Assembly (NCBI RefSeq): GCF_021134715.1
Contig: NC_060017.1
Span: 5,828,001-5,892,000, forward strand
From: Daphnia pulex
Taxonomy: Eukaryota > Arthropoda > Branchiopoda > Diplostraca > Daphniidae
Reading direction: 5' to 3'
Length of the DNA stretch: 64,000 nucleotides
Both the position numbers and the translations under genes were made by a program. Positions 27,801 through 42,800 of the stretch are shown piece after piece; within the stretch, counting starts at the first letter, position 1; every line of letters begins with the position of its first letter. The notes beneath the pieces are model-generated. The model did not search any database. It was not told where the DNA came from and saw only the letters and a program-made list of their open reading frames with translations.

Positions 27801-30800
27801 CTTTTTAATCCCCAGGTTTATAATTTATTTCGCATTTACGTGCTCTTCTTTTTTCCTTTTGACTTTGCCCTTTTTTCGTTTCTGGTTACTTGGTTAGCTA
27901 GCTAGCTAGAGCTCCCTTTTCTTGTTGTTTATTGCATTTGCAGTCGTGTCGAGGGGCTACTTCCTCCACCCTCTCGTGATTGCTTTTATTTGCTTTTTGG
28001 GTTTGTTTTGTGTCTATGTGTGTGTGTGTGTGCATTATATGTTGCCGGTTACTGTTGTGGCTGATGGCCTTTCCCCTCCTTTCCCTCCTTTTCCTTTTTT
28101 TCTGCTCAAAGTTTCGGTCGAGAATTGCGGAACAGGCGCAACTGTTCGTGTCCTCGGCGACCACGACGTGGGGCAGTTGTCAGGCATCCGCCGAGCTGAG
28201 CCGGTCTCAAGTCGAAAAATTCGTCAAGGAATTTCTTTTATTTTTTTTCTTTGGTTTTTATTTTATTTTTCCGTTCGTTTCCTCGTCGGACAAAAAATAA
28301 AGTGAACGAAAAGAAAAAATCTTAAACCATATCGAGGCCTTGTTGTTGGTGTTGTTGTTGTTCCCCCCAAAACCTCCCAAAAGGTTTTTGCGATTTGTTT
28401 TTCGGTGCCGCTGCACATTTGGATTGTGGGATTTCACGAAAATCGCCTAGCTGTCGATCGCCTCCGATATTTATTGGCTGTTCGCGGAACCCGGAACGGG
28501 CGGAAGACGCCAGCGGCACACAAAATGGACGTGGACAGCTACTCGTCTTTCGGTAGGCTACACACATCCTCTACTACCACCACCACCAACACGTTACGCA
28601 GCGTATATATAGAGAAAGAGTCTAGACTATTATTATTGTTATACCTAAGCTGGTTTCTTTCAAATTGGTTTCGCTTCTCTGCATCGATGGCTTCACTATT
28701 TTTTTTCCATTAACCTGCTGTATCTATTTCTTTTCGCCTTTTCCAGCACACGTATTATAGCCCGGTAAAAGGGATGGCATTTGAAATCACAAAATAGTTT
28801 AGCCTCTCTCTCTACATCGGCGTACAATTTAACGGTTACGCAATGTCACGCAATGTCAGATTTCTCTTCTCCATTTCATTTGGCTTATCTTGTCTCTCTC
28901 TCCCTTCCAAGTTTTTGTCGGTACTCTTCTTTTTCTCCTTTCCTTCACCAGGCACGTAGAAATATTCGGATAAAAAGGATGGGCGGTACTACGTGTCAAT
29001 ATCCGTTTGCACAAAGTTTTGAAAGGTATACAGTCTGCAGTTTTTTCTCCCGGGTTCTACTATGTTTGGTCGGGGCAGCATACATCCCCACCCTGGATGG
29101 ATATATGGACGGATGGCTGACTGGCCAGCCGAATGAGAGTGGACAGTTCAAGTGCTTCTCCGTCTCCTGTAGCAACTTAGTCACGGCTCCAGTCGCCTGC
29201 TCCGTATAGGGGGTCGTTGTTATGAAGTCTAATATTTCTAGAGTTATACATGTTTTGCCCGAAAACGTCACCTATTTTTCCTAAGGTTTCTATCCCCCCT
29301 TTTGGAGAGAAAAAATGAAAAACTGGGATTCCATCAGAGGCTATTGTGCCGCATAACTGCACGAAGAGTTTCTAGAACTGGACTGGACTGGTCAGCCAAT
29401 GCAAAAGGCGGAAGAGCACAGTCGCACTTGCACTAGTGGCGCTAGTGATGACTTTTGGGTGGGCGAGAGAAGGGGAAAAAAAAAAAGAGACAGTCCAGGG
29501 AGAGGGAGACGTGAGGGGGAGAGAAGAAGAAGAAGAAAAAAATCCCGATCCGTGACACGTTAGTGTCGCGTATCCGCTATTGGCTTTTCGTTTGGGTTAT
29601 ACCGGTAGTAGCCGGTCGATGTCGTTGCATTAGTGAAGCAGCCTCATAGCCTTTAGTTGACCACCAGCCGAGCTCCGGTCGATAGGTGGTGGTGGCGGCT
29701 GACGTGACTGTGTATAATTATACAGCCCCCAAGTTTGTTTTTTTCCCCGGCTAGTATCTAACCTAAACTAAAAATCAACTTATTTTTTTTTTTTGTTTCG
29801 GAAGGGTTGAAAGCGAATTTCGAATTGGGTTTGAGAAGTTGCCAAAGTTTTGGCGAGTGTGGGGTTGAAGAACAAGTTTTGAAGGCGGGACAAAGTGCGT
29901 GGAGGTGCTGTGTGATCCTTGCCGATCTCGGCAGCCGAGACGACAACCGCAAGAGCAAACGAGAACTTGGGTAACAAAGTTGAACGATTACGCCAGTTGC
30001 CGGGGTTGAGTGGCCAGGCAGCCGAAATGGACTCGGCGGATGAGAACAGATTGGCAGCGGCCCTCGAGCACGGCACCACCGTCTTGCACGCCAACGCTTC
30101 GACCATGACCAACAGCGACTCTTGTCATGACTGGACAGGTGATTTCCAGCATTATTCTAGACCTAATGCTCTCCCCACCAAATATCGATTTCATTATTTC
30201 CGGCATTGTGTACTACATATACGTGGTCTTAGCTTTTATGTCAAAGAAAACAGCCGAGTTTGGAAATGATTGTTGAATCGAAAATTCCATCCTATTTCTT
30301 TTTATTTTTTTATTTTCTCTCTGGGCTCCTTCTTATATTTTCACATCTGCCCACCGATTGGACGAATATTTGACTGCGTCAAGTTACGACCCCCAGTAGG
30401 TCACGAAAATTCGCTATGGCCCCTAATCTTGAAATCGCATGTTGTTACCGCAAAGTCAAAGTTTCTGGTTTTGTGTATTATTTATATGTTACTATATCTG
30501 GGACTAGAACGCAGTCTTCTTCTATTTTGATTATAATCGACTTGGAAATAAAAAAGCCAGCCAGAAAACATGTGCGTACGGTTTATAGAGTATGTACAAC
30601 ACAGTACACCAAAGAAAAGTTGTTATCATATCGCTGGCTCTGGCTACTCGTTATTTTCTAAATGAAGAAAATAACAAAACAACTGCTGGGTTTATTTTCG
30701 TCCAGTTATATTCGTGCAGTTTGGCTGTTGTTTTCAATGTTTCCGCATTTTTCACGTGTAGTCTCCAATTCCAAAAAAAGAAATGTGAAAATATTTCCCC

Positions 30801-33800
30801 TATTCCGGGAGAATATTTACATATATCGAAACGGCTGGATGGCAATCGGCAACAGCACACGTCTTATTTTATTTTATTTTCCCAAAAGGTCCAAAACCTA
30901 TAAATTGAATATCGGCGAATGCAAGCCAACTCTCTCTCTCTCTCTCCTTGATGAAAACTCGTGTCGAATGGAATGGATCGGCAAAGCCCCCGGCACCATT
31001 AATTTCGAGAATGGTCTATAACCTCTTAACGTTTTGGAAGGGATCTAAAAGTTTGCATACTCTGCACTTTCTCGTTTTTCTTTATTATTATCCCGATCCT
31101 GAAAATGTCAGATGACTGGGAAAACTTTTTTTCAAGGCTTGACTGGAGTCGCTCCGAAAACTCAAAGCCAGCCGAGTTAGTTTAAATTTCTGATTTTTTA
31201 AAGAGGCACAAAGTCAAAAACAAGTTGTTCCTGCTGCTCCTGCTGTTTGATATCGATCGTTTGGTCTAAGGGACTATCCTCCTCCTTGTATACATACCAC
31301 CCAAAAAAACAAGCGAAGTTCCACACTACCTGCTAATTAATTAGCTAATATCTTTTTCTTTTTGTTGTTGTGACGAACTTGAGCAAACTCCTTGATAGGG
31401 AAATTCCTGCCCGTACACGATGACTTGCCACTACAATAAGCCAAGACGAAGCGCGGTCGGTATGCAAATTCTTACGAAATGCCCGGGGGGGGGGGGAGTA
31501 TAGAATAGACCCAACCCAAGCCAATTAGGCCAAGCTGTGATGGAAGTGGGAAATCTGATGATTTTCACGCAAACGTTTTTTTTTTTTTTGTTTGCTGAAG
31601 ACCGTCGCTCCCTTTTCCAGGAGGTTTTAGTGCTATAAACGTGGCGAATAACAAACGATGGCGGTAGCCAATCAGGTTGTCGGTGACGTTAGCACGCGAG
31701 CAGTTCCTGCCCCAAATTGTTATTTGTTGGTCGACAGGCTTTTTTCAGTCAGGCCTCCTTACTTTGACGTGCTGGAACTATCAACTCTGATACCCACCAG
31801 CAACTAAGTCGGGGGTGGGGGAATAACATTAAATCACAAGGTGTGCAAACAAATGACATTTTTTTTATGTTTAATTTTATTATTATCTATTTGGCCCATT
31901 CGAACGTAAAGTCCAAAAAACGAATTACGTGGGACGACGCACCATGGCCGTGTGTGCTGTTTGTGTTGGTTTGTTTGTTGATAAATTTCCGCCCGTCAAG
32001 AAGAGTGACACAGCAGAAGCCTTAGTGTTTGAATGATGTCTAACAGAAACGGAGGTTGGGTTTAGAACTATCAAACACTGGTCTTAGTTTTGAGCGACTG
32101 TTGAATGCCTTTTGTAATATAATGAAGTCATCTTCATTACTAATTCAAGGGGGGAACGAGTAGAAACTCTCTCCACTTTGTCGAATTCATCGTTTTGTCT
32201 GTGTGTGTCGTCTGCCTCTTATTTCTTCTTTTGTTTCTCGTTTTTTTTTTGCGCCGGCACTGGAAAGTTAAGCTGGCTCGGAATTTCTTATAACTTGCCT
32301 CTCCTCATTTTAAAGTTGGAAAATAAATAAGTGAAGCGTGAAAAAAAAAAAAAGAAAAAGAACTTTGAGAAACAATTTGATCGTTCGTATTGATCAAATT
32401 TTTTCTCGTTTCCAACTTAAAATAAAAAAAAATCTGCCGTTCCACTATTTATAGCTAGTCAGATCTCTGTCCTTTGTTAATAGTAGGAAAGAACCGAGAT
32501 TTGTGGTTTGATAAGCTAATTCTCTTTTACGTAACCTGTTTTCTAACCCGCGGGCGGAGGTGTAGGATTGTTCCTGTAGCCAAAATGGCTGTGAAATGAA
32601 AGAAACCCGTTTCCAGCGTTAAATCAAGTAGCTTTTTTGATTGCAGAAGGACATTCTGATTCAGAAGCCTTCAAATGAATTGCCTCTCTAAAAGCGCTTT
32701 GATAGTATATATGGACACACCTTGTGAGTACGTGCGTACCTACATGGCGTGGGAGGTTAGAGATACACGTCGAGATGAAGCGAAAGTTGTAAAATCAGTC
32801 GGATCTCGACATCCGCTGCGACTGGGACAATTTGTAGCGGAAGAAAAGAAAAGAAAAAGCATTAAAACAAATTGGCATCTGAACAGTTAATGATGCCGTC
32901 CTCCAGAGACGTTGATCATGACGATTATCAGCTCGTTACTTCGCCGGAAACCCGCAAGAAATTTGGAAAACGTGAGTTCAAAAAAAACAACCCAATCCAA
33001 ACGTTTGTCAACGATACTAGGACACTGGTAGTACCAATGTAGTGTTTTGTTTTATGTTTGCTTCTAAATTGGGGCCGTCCTTTTCCGTTCACAAACAGAA
33101 AAGGACTTGGGAAAAATCAACCAATTACCCACGAAATCTCATTGCCTAGTATCAATAAGAGCGGAATGTTTCTGTCGCTTAACTTGATTTTCTCCTCTAC
33201 TCGTGACTTTGAAAGGCTGGTGGGCGGGTGAGTGCTGGGCACTTGAGTCAATTTGTTTGAATAATTCATGACCTGGTGGTTTCCTCTCTGTTGCTTCTGT
33301 GACTGTCCAATTGGCCGCCCCAAAAGGCAAGAGGTATAAGGTCGATTCCGTCATGACCCAATTTGTTTCACTTTTCCAACTCGACCGTTTCATTTGTTTA
33401 TGAACAAGGAGCCCCCCGAGTCTACGCGAGTCGACTTTATTTAAACCGGACCCTCTATCCAGGTTACGCGTTTGATGGTCAAGCCATTGCCACCGAATGT
33501 GTTTGGTAGAGGGGATCTCTCAGCAGTTTTATTATAGCCGGTAGGCGGAGTAGCAGTAGTAGTATTTGGCTTGTTATTTTTCCTTCCTTTTTTTACAGTT
33601 GGGTACTTGCCACTGGGTGTGTTTGTCTTTTGTATTTCCTTCTCCAATGCTCTCTCTGCTTTTCTCGGTGCAGAGAAGAAACGGTGACAGAACCCCAGAG
33701 AAGAGAGAGAGGAGAAATAAAAAGGAACAAACGAGATCGGTGCCCAGCAGAGAGTGAAATGCTGTACTACTCCCTTTCCATTTCTTTTTCGCTCTTCTTC

Positions 33801-36800
33801 TTTATTTATTTGATGTTTTCTTCTTTTACTTCGTCCTATCGACTTTTCTTTTAACCAAAGGTGTTGGACGCTAGTGCAAAGATATACCGCAAACGACGGT
33901 GGGCGGGGAAAAAAATGTCGGGAGCATTTGGTCATTGATCTGATTTGTAAAGCAAAAAGGTGGATTTCTTCCACCCACGCACGATCCTGACCAGTTCAAT
34001 TTTCTTGTTTTTTTCCTCAGCTGGATGAGTGGGAGACTTTCTCATTTGGCGAGTTTGATAACTGTCGGTTGTCTTTTACAGAGTGTAGTAGCAGCAGACG
34101 GTCTAATAAGTGGCGAACAGAGTCGCTGCTGTCGTTGCGACCCAAAGTTTCATTGGCTCCGCCTGACTGCACACATTGGGTTTACAAGAAACGGGTGACG
34201 AGTGTGTGTAGAGAGAGAAGTAGGAAAGTGTGTATAGTTGATTGGAACACATCACTTCTCTCTCTCTCTTTCATCTTCCGGCATTTTCTTTTTGGTGTTT
34301 CTCCCATCTTTTGCTCCCGGTTTTTCTTTTTTATTTTTATTGATGAAAAATCCTTTTCCTATTACGTGTCGTTCCGTATCATCGACATGCTCTAGTGGCT
34401 TTATATAATATCATTTTCTGACGGGGATTTCTGATTGCCTTGGCGCGACTGCAATGTGTACAGGCTCCCCCCTTTTTCTCTTCTTCTTCTTCCAGTACGG
34501 AGCTCCTCCCGATGTACGAATCGACCGGGGCACACACACACAGCACCACCCCGTGAGTGTGTATGTGTCTGTTTGGTGAACTTGTCGGGTCTCTCTCTCC
34601 GACTCTTTCCTCTCGAATGAGCCCCTTATTCGGCCTATACAGCTCAGGACTACAAGTCCTCCAGAAGACTAACGAATGGAGACTGTCGCCGACTCGATCA
34701 GCAGAAAAGTCACGCAGCTTTCAAAAAGACAGAAAACACAAGAGACACTGTGTCAGGAAACTACCCCCCCCCCCCACTTTTTTTTCTTTCTCTGTTTCAA
34801 GCGAACAAAAAAATTTATATTTTTTTGTTTGGTTTTGTTTCATTTTTTCACCACCCACCGGCGCTCCATTGGCGTTTGACTCATCGTGCATGTAGTCACG
34901 GCGTCGTCGTCGTCTTCTCCATTATCTTGTCACCCGTTTTTCTTTTGATGTCGGATTTGAACTGCCGCGTATATGGGCGATATATCCGAAGGGGGGACTG
35001 CCGACAGGTTCGCCTAGGAGACGACATTCTTTTCTCAACACGAATTTATGTTATTCGAAAATATTAATTCTTCTTTTTTAAATCTTTTATTGTTGTTTTT
35101 TTCTTTTGAAAAAGAATTTGAGAGATTCATCCCAGGCTTTTCTTGCCTGTCGAGTCGTGTGTTATCTCTGGCATTGCGCTTATCCGCCCCGAGATGATGA
35201 CATCGATATATCGACCGATGTCGTCCTCCCGATATATAATAGCTCCCGGTCTTCTTCTTTCTTCTTCTCCTTTTTCCCTCCTCTACGTGAGGTGGAGCGT
35301 TGGGCGCATCGGCAAATAACATATGATACGCCATCGTCTTGTACCAGTACCACCACCACCACTAGTGGGGGTGGGTGGTTGACGTGCCGAAATGGCGACT
35401 CTCCCCCCTCTATGACCCACGTCTATATCCACACAAGGCTGAGTAGGTACACGTCACATCATCCGATGGATCGATTGAAGCTATACACATACGTTACACA
35501 CATGCTGTGCTTACACACACACTGTGTGTGTGTCTCTCTCTCTCTATCTCTGTGTGTACAGTATGTGTCCAAAAAGGTGGAACGGGTTTTCAGCTTCGAG
35601 AGTTTTTCATGTCGCCTTTAGATTGGACCTTTGAGTCGGGGTCACGCCGTTCCTTTTTTTTTATTATTATTTTCGCCATTGTGGCAAATGGTTGAAAGTT
35701 GTGCACAGTCAAAGAGCGAGCAAGATAATGGGGAGGACCGAAAAAAAATAAAAAGAAGATAAAAAATAAACCCCCAAAAAGAGCAAACGAGAAAACAATC
35801 GATCAAGAATCCCCGCCCTCATCTGCCGATGTCAAATCAAAAAAAGAATAGGGAAAGGGGATTTTTTGATGAGGACGAATTCTTTTTTCGTGAGGAGAGA
35901 GCTCCTGGCTCCTGGGCGGCAGCTGAGAATTCTGCCCATTTTCAAGTGTTGATTAGAAAATTAAGAAAGGCGATGACAAGAGGCAAAAGAATACACACAC
36001 ACACACAGAGAGACAAGTGAGAGAAGAAGAAGAGAATGGGGGGAAATGAATTGTTCATCCTCGTTTTTTCTCTTCTCTTCTCCTCCTTTTTCTACTAGAC
36101 GCTAGGAGCCGGCCAAAAGAGGGCCGTCCTTTTTGAAGGAGGTGGCGCTCACTGTAACGGAGGAGAGAGAAGTAGGAGCAGGAGCAGTAGAGTCTCGTAT
36201 TTTTGAGGAGCGAGGAGGAGGCGACTCTCTGGTGGGAGGTGGTGGATGTGTGTGTGTGGGTGGGGTGGGGTTTGGTTGGTAGTTTTCAGGAGGTCGATAA
36301 AGGCGAGGCAGCCGAAGCTGAAGGAAGAGAGTGCGTCGAGAGAGAGCGAACGGCACAGACACAACTCGTCAACAGTTCCTCCTCCTCCTTCTCCTCTCTG
36401 AGCCCCCACATACGACCCGACTGGACAGCGCCAAATTTTTTCACTCGTGTCGTCCAGACTCCTTTTTGGCCGCTGCCCGTTGTCAGTTCCGTTTGCTCGT
36501 CCTCCGCTCTTCCGCGCGCTCACACACACAGACTCTCAATTCGGCCTTTTTTTTCTCTTCTCCTTTTGTCGGTCGAATTTCTTGACTTGTCCCGTCGACT
36601 TGAGTTGACTCCCATCGCTCCTGACATAGAGAAGAGACTAGACAGGGGAATCCAGGAGCCGTTAGATTCCGAAAAAAAGGAGCCCATTGCTCTGGTTGGC
36701 CGTCGGCTGAATGATCAGTGTCATCGGCCGTTTTGACAACTTGCGAGCATAAATATCGATCGGGAGCGAAAGGGAGGAGGAGGAGGAAGAAGAAGAAGAA

Positions 36801-39800
36801 CCGCGTGAGGTACGTGGCCCAGGAGCTGGTGGCTAACAAACACACACACTCCCTCCCCCTCACGAAAAAGGGGTGGAGGGGGGAAGCAGCAAAAAGAAAG
36901 AAAAAGGGAGGGGTGAAAAAAGCAGCAGCAGCACAGCTCTCTTGCTTTCGTGTGCGTGTGTGTGTGTGCGGATGTGTCTGTGAGTGTGTCGAGTGTGCAT
37001 GTGGCTCTGTGTCTCTCCGGTGTGTGTGTGTGTGAGTGAGCCGGGGTCAGAGATTTGTGCTTGGCGCTTAAACTCGGCTCTCCCCCACCAGTGTTGGCCC
37101 ATCTTCGCCGGACTGATGTGCTCCTGCTGCCATCCGTGCGACTCGTCCAGCGCAGTGTCAGTCGCTTTCGCCGGCGCCCAGGCGATTGTTTTGTATTGAA
37201 ACTTTACTCACGCCAATCCTTTTATTTTCGGCCGACGATTCAACTTGTACTTGACAAGGAGCTGGGCAGTTTGTGACGGTTTCTCTCTTTTTTCCGATTG
37301 CCTGGGGATCCTTGACGGTGGGAAATCCACTTTGGCAGAGAGCAGAAATCCAATCAATAGAAAAGAGATTGTCTGTTTGTTTATCTATCCATCAGATAGA
37401 AGGGGGTGAAGAATCCCAGTTTGTTTTTTTGTTACGACTAGAGAAGAGGGTGTTAACATATTTTTAAAAAAGAAAAGAAAAGAAAAAAACGAATAATGGC
37501 CGCGCCGGCAGATCGTTCACGCTTCACCACTGAGAAAGTTGACATCGATCACGATTGCCAGGCCATCGCCGCCAATTCTCAGGGTCTCATTGGTAAGTCT
37601 TCCATATTCCTTGTTTTCTTTTTCTTCGTGTGTGTATTTCCCGTCCGTCATTTTTCGCATATCCTTTTTTTTATTATTATTATTGTACGGCTACACACAC
37701 ACATATGCTGCCGAGGCTGACGGAAGAGAAGCAAAACGGGTGGTGGGGGATAAGTTTGTTATCGTAGGAGGCCTCCTCTTTTTGACTGTACCGCACCCAA
37801 GGCGAAAAAAAAAAGGATTGGCGACTTGCTTTTTTGGATGGAAACCTCTTCTAGGACCTCGGCAAATGTCTTTTCTCTCTCTCTCTTTCTCCTAATCCTG
37901 GGGAGCATTCCCTCCGGGTGCGGAGGATCCGTCATTGCCGCCATTCGCGCATTGATTCGACGGGAAATGTTTCCACGGCATTTTTTTTCTTTTTTGGGCG
38001 ACTCTCGTTCGCCCAACCGGCCGACCTGCTCCTAGCTCCTTTTGAGATGGAATTGAATAGGATCTATTGACAGGATTTTCTCCATTTTTATTTCTTTTCT
38101 CTAATGGCTGAAAGGGTGGGTGGGTGCACCCGAGTCTATATGTTGTATGCAGAGACATCTCCGGTTTCAATGCGAATAGACACTAACACCGGCGGGGTGG
38201 GGTAAAGATGGGTACACACAACTCTGAGGTTATTTGACTAGGAACAACCAAATGAAATGAATATACATCGTACAAGTGTTGGCAGAAGACATGTATAGCT
38301 CTTCTGCTGTAGGGCTGCCCGAAACCCCTCCATTCAAATTCTCGTGAAAAGACCAGCGCCAGCCAAAGAGAAAAAACTGAAAATAAAATAAAATAAAATA
38401 AAATAAAAAAAAAAGATGGTCCTGCGCTGTTATTGTGTGCGCTGCAGGGCACCGCCGAGTATTACAGAGCACATAAACAGAGCAAACGAAATCCCATACG
38501 ACACACAGAAACCATCCAGTATTTTATTATTAGTTTTTCTTTTGCCATCATTTCCCGTCTCTATATCTCTACTCAGTATTTGAATTTCATCTTCTTATTT
38601 TGGGGTATATTGAATTTGATTACGCACAACTCTTTGACATGTGGAAAAATTGAACAAACAAAAAAATATAACCATCCCGGTTCTATGTGGATAATGCGCC
38701 AAAGTCCAGGAGAGATTCTTTCCTTTTTTTTTATTCAAGACAAGTCGAAACGCTAAAGCTCAGACATGTCCTCTGCAATGAAGACTTTTCGGAGAGGGGC
38801 GAAGTCTTACGAGTTATGTAGTATTTGTCTCTCTTGTCTCTACCCCTTGTTGTTGTTGAGAGGGTTAGCGTTAGACTCAATCAACCTTAATATTTCCATG
38901 GGAATTGCTTTGTGTCGTGACAAAGGCGGAGAACAATGGCTCAAAATGGCCGTTCAAAATGTAATAGATCGCATCGCAAATGGAATGGAAAAAAGGAGGA
39001 CCAAGAAGAAGAAGAAGAAAAGACAATTGTTCCCTCCTTTATTATTTCTCAGTCACACACACGACCACAACACACACACACGTATGTACTACCTAGGCAG
39101 AGACATCGAGTCATTATTTCTTTTCTTTTTTTTTTTACTGGGAACTGAATGGGCTGCACGTAGTAGTAGTAGGCGAATGCCACCGGTGGCACTAAAAATA
39201 TATGGCGAAGAAGCCGAGAGAGAAAAAAGGGAAAAGAGCCGACGAGATCGATCGATCTTTTTTTCTTTCTTCTCTTTTCTGATCCGTGAGATGCGCCTTA
39301 TTCGTTATATGATGATCCCCAACCTCTCTCGGGCCTCTTTTCTCCGTGTAACTGGGCGGTATGTACGTAGTAGTGGTAGGCTCCATATAGCTCAAGTGAC
39401 GCGGACAAAGCTATATACGGTCAGTTATCCTTGTCGACTTTATCAGCCTGCCGGGCCCCATCCTGAATTATGTCCAGATCTACGCTGTCTATTTGCGGTA
39501 GGACCGAGATCGTCTCTTTTTTGTTTTTTTAAATCGAAAAAAAAAGATTCATTTTGTTCTGTTCGGCAATATGGATTACATGGGCACACGTGCAAGGCTG
39601 CAGAGCAGCAGCAGCTGTAAGGTCCGTTGTTGAATAAGTAAAAATGTTTGCCGCAATGTTTCAATGATCCATCGGATTCACCATGGTAATTCCTCCTCTC
39701 TTTTTCTTCTTCTTCTTTTTGAAAACACAAAACAAAAAATTCGCCAACCTCCGAATCGCTGGTCTGGAACAATCGAATCGAGAATTGAGTATTGTATAAA

Positions 39801-42800
39801 AGAAAATGAGAGAGGATTCTTCTGATATCAATGGATGTTTATTTTGGTAGAGATATACTATATATAATATCGCTGAGCCGCCATACCGCCATTGAAAAAG
39901 AGAGTGTGTTTGCTTTGGCTTTTTTGTCCTCATTGATAAATCGATGTATCATTTTGCTTTCTACCCTCGTTCGGCGGCGGCGTGGGGTTCGGTTCGTCGG
40001 TGGTGGCGTGTAATTCGTGCCGGTTTTTCTTTTTCCCCTTTTTCCTCCGGAGAACAGGGCCGGGTGATAAATCCTCTACACGCTGTGCGGTTATTGGATC
40101 GCTAGCCCAACAACATCTATAGATAAAGCCTATAGACTTACAAGTTACACCGCGTATAAATAAAACAACAAACAACAAGAGAATCTATGCTGGATGATGC
40201 TGCTGCTGCTCGGCACTCACGAAAAACCGGGGGAAACTTATTCCTCCACCCTTTTTTTTCTTCTTCTCCTTTCTCGCGGCTCCTTTTTGAAAACAGGAGC
40301 CACCAAGCTTTTCCTACTCCTAATGTATGCTGCTGCACACATTCACCGAGTTCTAATAGAGAAAAGAGAGCGAACTCTTGCGAGCAAAAGTTGGATGGTC
40401 CTGGGCTCTTTTTTCTCCCGAAATATATAAGAAAAGGAGCGAACTGGGACGAGCTGCGCCCCGGTGTTACAGGAGAAACTAGGGGCCGAGTTCCTGCTCC
40501 TAGAAACTGGGGAGAGGGAGGGGCGGTTGAAAGCGAACGGCCGATCGATGCGATCCCGAAAAGAAAAGAAAAAAGGCTCATCGTCCCGCCTTGTAATAAA
40601 AGTAGGACCCGCTGTCATCGTTTTCCTTTTTCTCTTGTTCTCCGGCCGGAGAAGAAGGTGAAAGCTGCGATTTTCCCGGTCTTTTTTTGGTTTTGGTTTG
40701 TTTGTATTTGAAAGACACAGACGTCTAGAATTTCTTTTTTTTTTTTCATCTCTCTTCTTCATTGGTGTTGTTTTCCCGCCGCCTGCCGGATGTGCAACTT
40801 TGGCTGGAAGATGACGCCGCCGCCATCGCCGGCCTACGCGAAAAATGGCAGAGAGATGTAGAGGAAACGGGATTTTCGTACCAAGTTTGAAACGCTCGGC
40901 GGTGGGAGGATCAAAGACGTTGTCGTGCATAATATCATAGAGGAGACGCCAGCGCCTGGCACTTTGTAGTTGTAGCCTTGTGTGTAAAGTAGATCTCTGT
41001 GTGTGTCTGGTCTCCTTTACCCAAGTGCAGCACAGTTACACCACCACCAGCCGATGATTGAATTAGGTCGTTGGCACACTCTACAGTTTAACCGAGTTCT
41101 TCTCACACGCTATACTGACTAGAGCGAGTGCCGAGCCGCTTGCGGATAACGTCCAACTCGAATTGTAACACGCATCGCGGCTGACTGATTGCGTCACACA
41201 CTATCACACACACCTATTTGCTTTGAATGGGTTATCCATCGGCTGCTGCCGGTGTGATACAGGCAATCTCTGACCAGTTGACAAGGCGTTAACCATCCAA
41301 ATGACGGGGAGGGTGTCGCGATTGAAGACACCGGAACAAACAAGGATCCTGGTCGTCGGTGGTCCTGGGTCCCCTCCTAATGGGAACAGGAGGTGTTTGT
41401 TACGGCACGGAATGTGAGGCAATCACTATATAGGAAGACGAGGCCAGGTGGTGTCCCGCACCCCTCGCATCATCACTCCTCCCTTTCTCCTCCTATTCCT
41501 CCAGCCTTCTAATCCATCCGCTTTAGTCCGCCGCCACACTGGGCGCTGCTTCTCCCACCACCCTATATTCTTGATCACCTAATGGTCCCTCGCTCCCAAT
41601 CCCGGCGGAAAGGCTTAATGGTCGCCGCTGGCCCAATTATTTCGCTCAACTTTTTTTGGGGGGGTTTCTTTTTCTTTGCTTGACCGATTACGACGGCACG
41701 CGCGCATGTTCACATGCAAACCCCTATCCCCTCCTTCAAGTAAATCCAGCGGTTGTTGCTGACGATCGTCTTTTCATTACGCAATTTTTTTTTTTATGAT
41801 TTCGCTTTGATTTTGGACTTTCGACACGGCAACTTTTCGTCTGGCGTTTGATTGATTCTCACTTTGATATCAGCTCAACTTGATGCAGATAAGGATAAAT
41901 AAATATGTGTCCGTTTTGAAATTCCCTGGCGAGTTGGAGGAGGACGGAGAAACTGATGGACGTCCATCTCCATTTCATGACATTGAGAGATAAGCAAAAT
42001 GTAGATTGGGTGCATCGCGACGCCGGCGGTTATATGCGCTCGTTACTGCTGCCATAAATATGAAATTCCGGCACGTCGCTCCTTAACAATGTGTGGACTG
42101 GCAGCAGCAGCAGCAGCAGCAGCAGTAGATAGTATTATAACTGGAGGGCAAGTAGATAGGGGGGATTAGCGTCGAGATGAAATAGCTAATGATATAGACC
42201 CTTTGCCATAATTGCCCCGTTCTATGCAGCATTTAAAAAACCCAAAAATTGAGCGGTCGTTAATAATCATTTGAATGGCGACTTTTCATTCCGCGCACGT
42301 CTACGAACTCTCACTCCTGATCCGCGCATAGATTGGAAGTTGATGCATGTTGACTGTTGAGCTGACGGAACGTTTGAGATTATATACATACCGCCATCAA
42401 AGTTTAGCGGGATATAGTAGTACTACGAAACGAAGTTTGAATGCAATGCAGCGCTCCCGCTTTCGGAAGTTTGTCGTCTTTTCAAACGAAAAAGTTTGGT
42501 GTTTTTCCCGCCGTCTTGTCAGCCCCCGTCGGCACTTTCTGAAGCCTGGGTGGACATGTACTAACAATTGGCGTTCGTTGATTTCCCTGTTTGTCTCTCC
42601 CCTGGCTCGTGTGTGCAAATTGCATTGGCTCAACAACAATTGCCATCTCTCTCTCTTTTGGCGCGATGGCAGCGGCCAACTTTTTCTTTCTTCTTCTTCT
42701 TCTTTGCTCGTATAGTTTGGCTCCTGTGTGGATTCTAACGAACAATAAATCAACATTAATGACTCTGGGGTCGCCACGTTGCGGGCCCGCTTCCAAGTCA

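Noticed and set aside
33441-33974. 177-codon minus-strand ORF
   Set aside because: Lys/Arg/Glu repeats from GA tracts; no recognisable motif.
34454-34552. Possible kcc first exon before GTGAGT
   Set aside because: Length 99 (0 mod 3) does not fit exon 2; the inner ATG at 34512 gives 41 nt (2 mod 3), also incompatible.
38766-39620. 284-codon plus-strand ORF
   Set aside because: Low-complexity, Lys/Arg/Phe-rich, covers simple repeats and stops in a CAG run; no domain, signal or splice support.
40343-40930. 195-codon minus-strand ORF, with overlapping long ORFs on the plus strand
   Set aside because: Composition mirrors purine/pyrimidine tracts; several frames on both strands are open over the same DNA, a sign of few stops rather than coding.
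42101-42126. CAG run as polyglutamine coding sequence
   Set aside because: No surrounding open frame with protein-like sequence or splice support; treated as a microsatellite.
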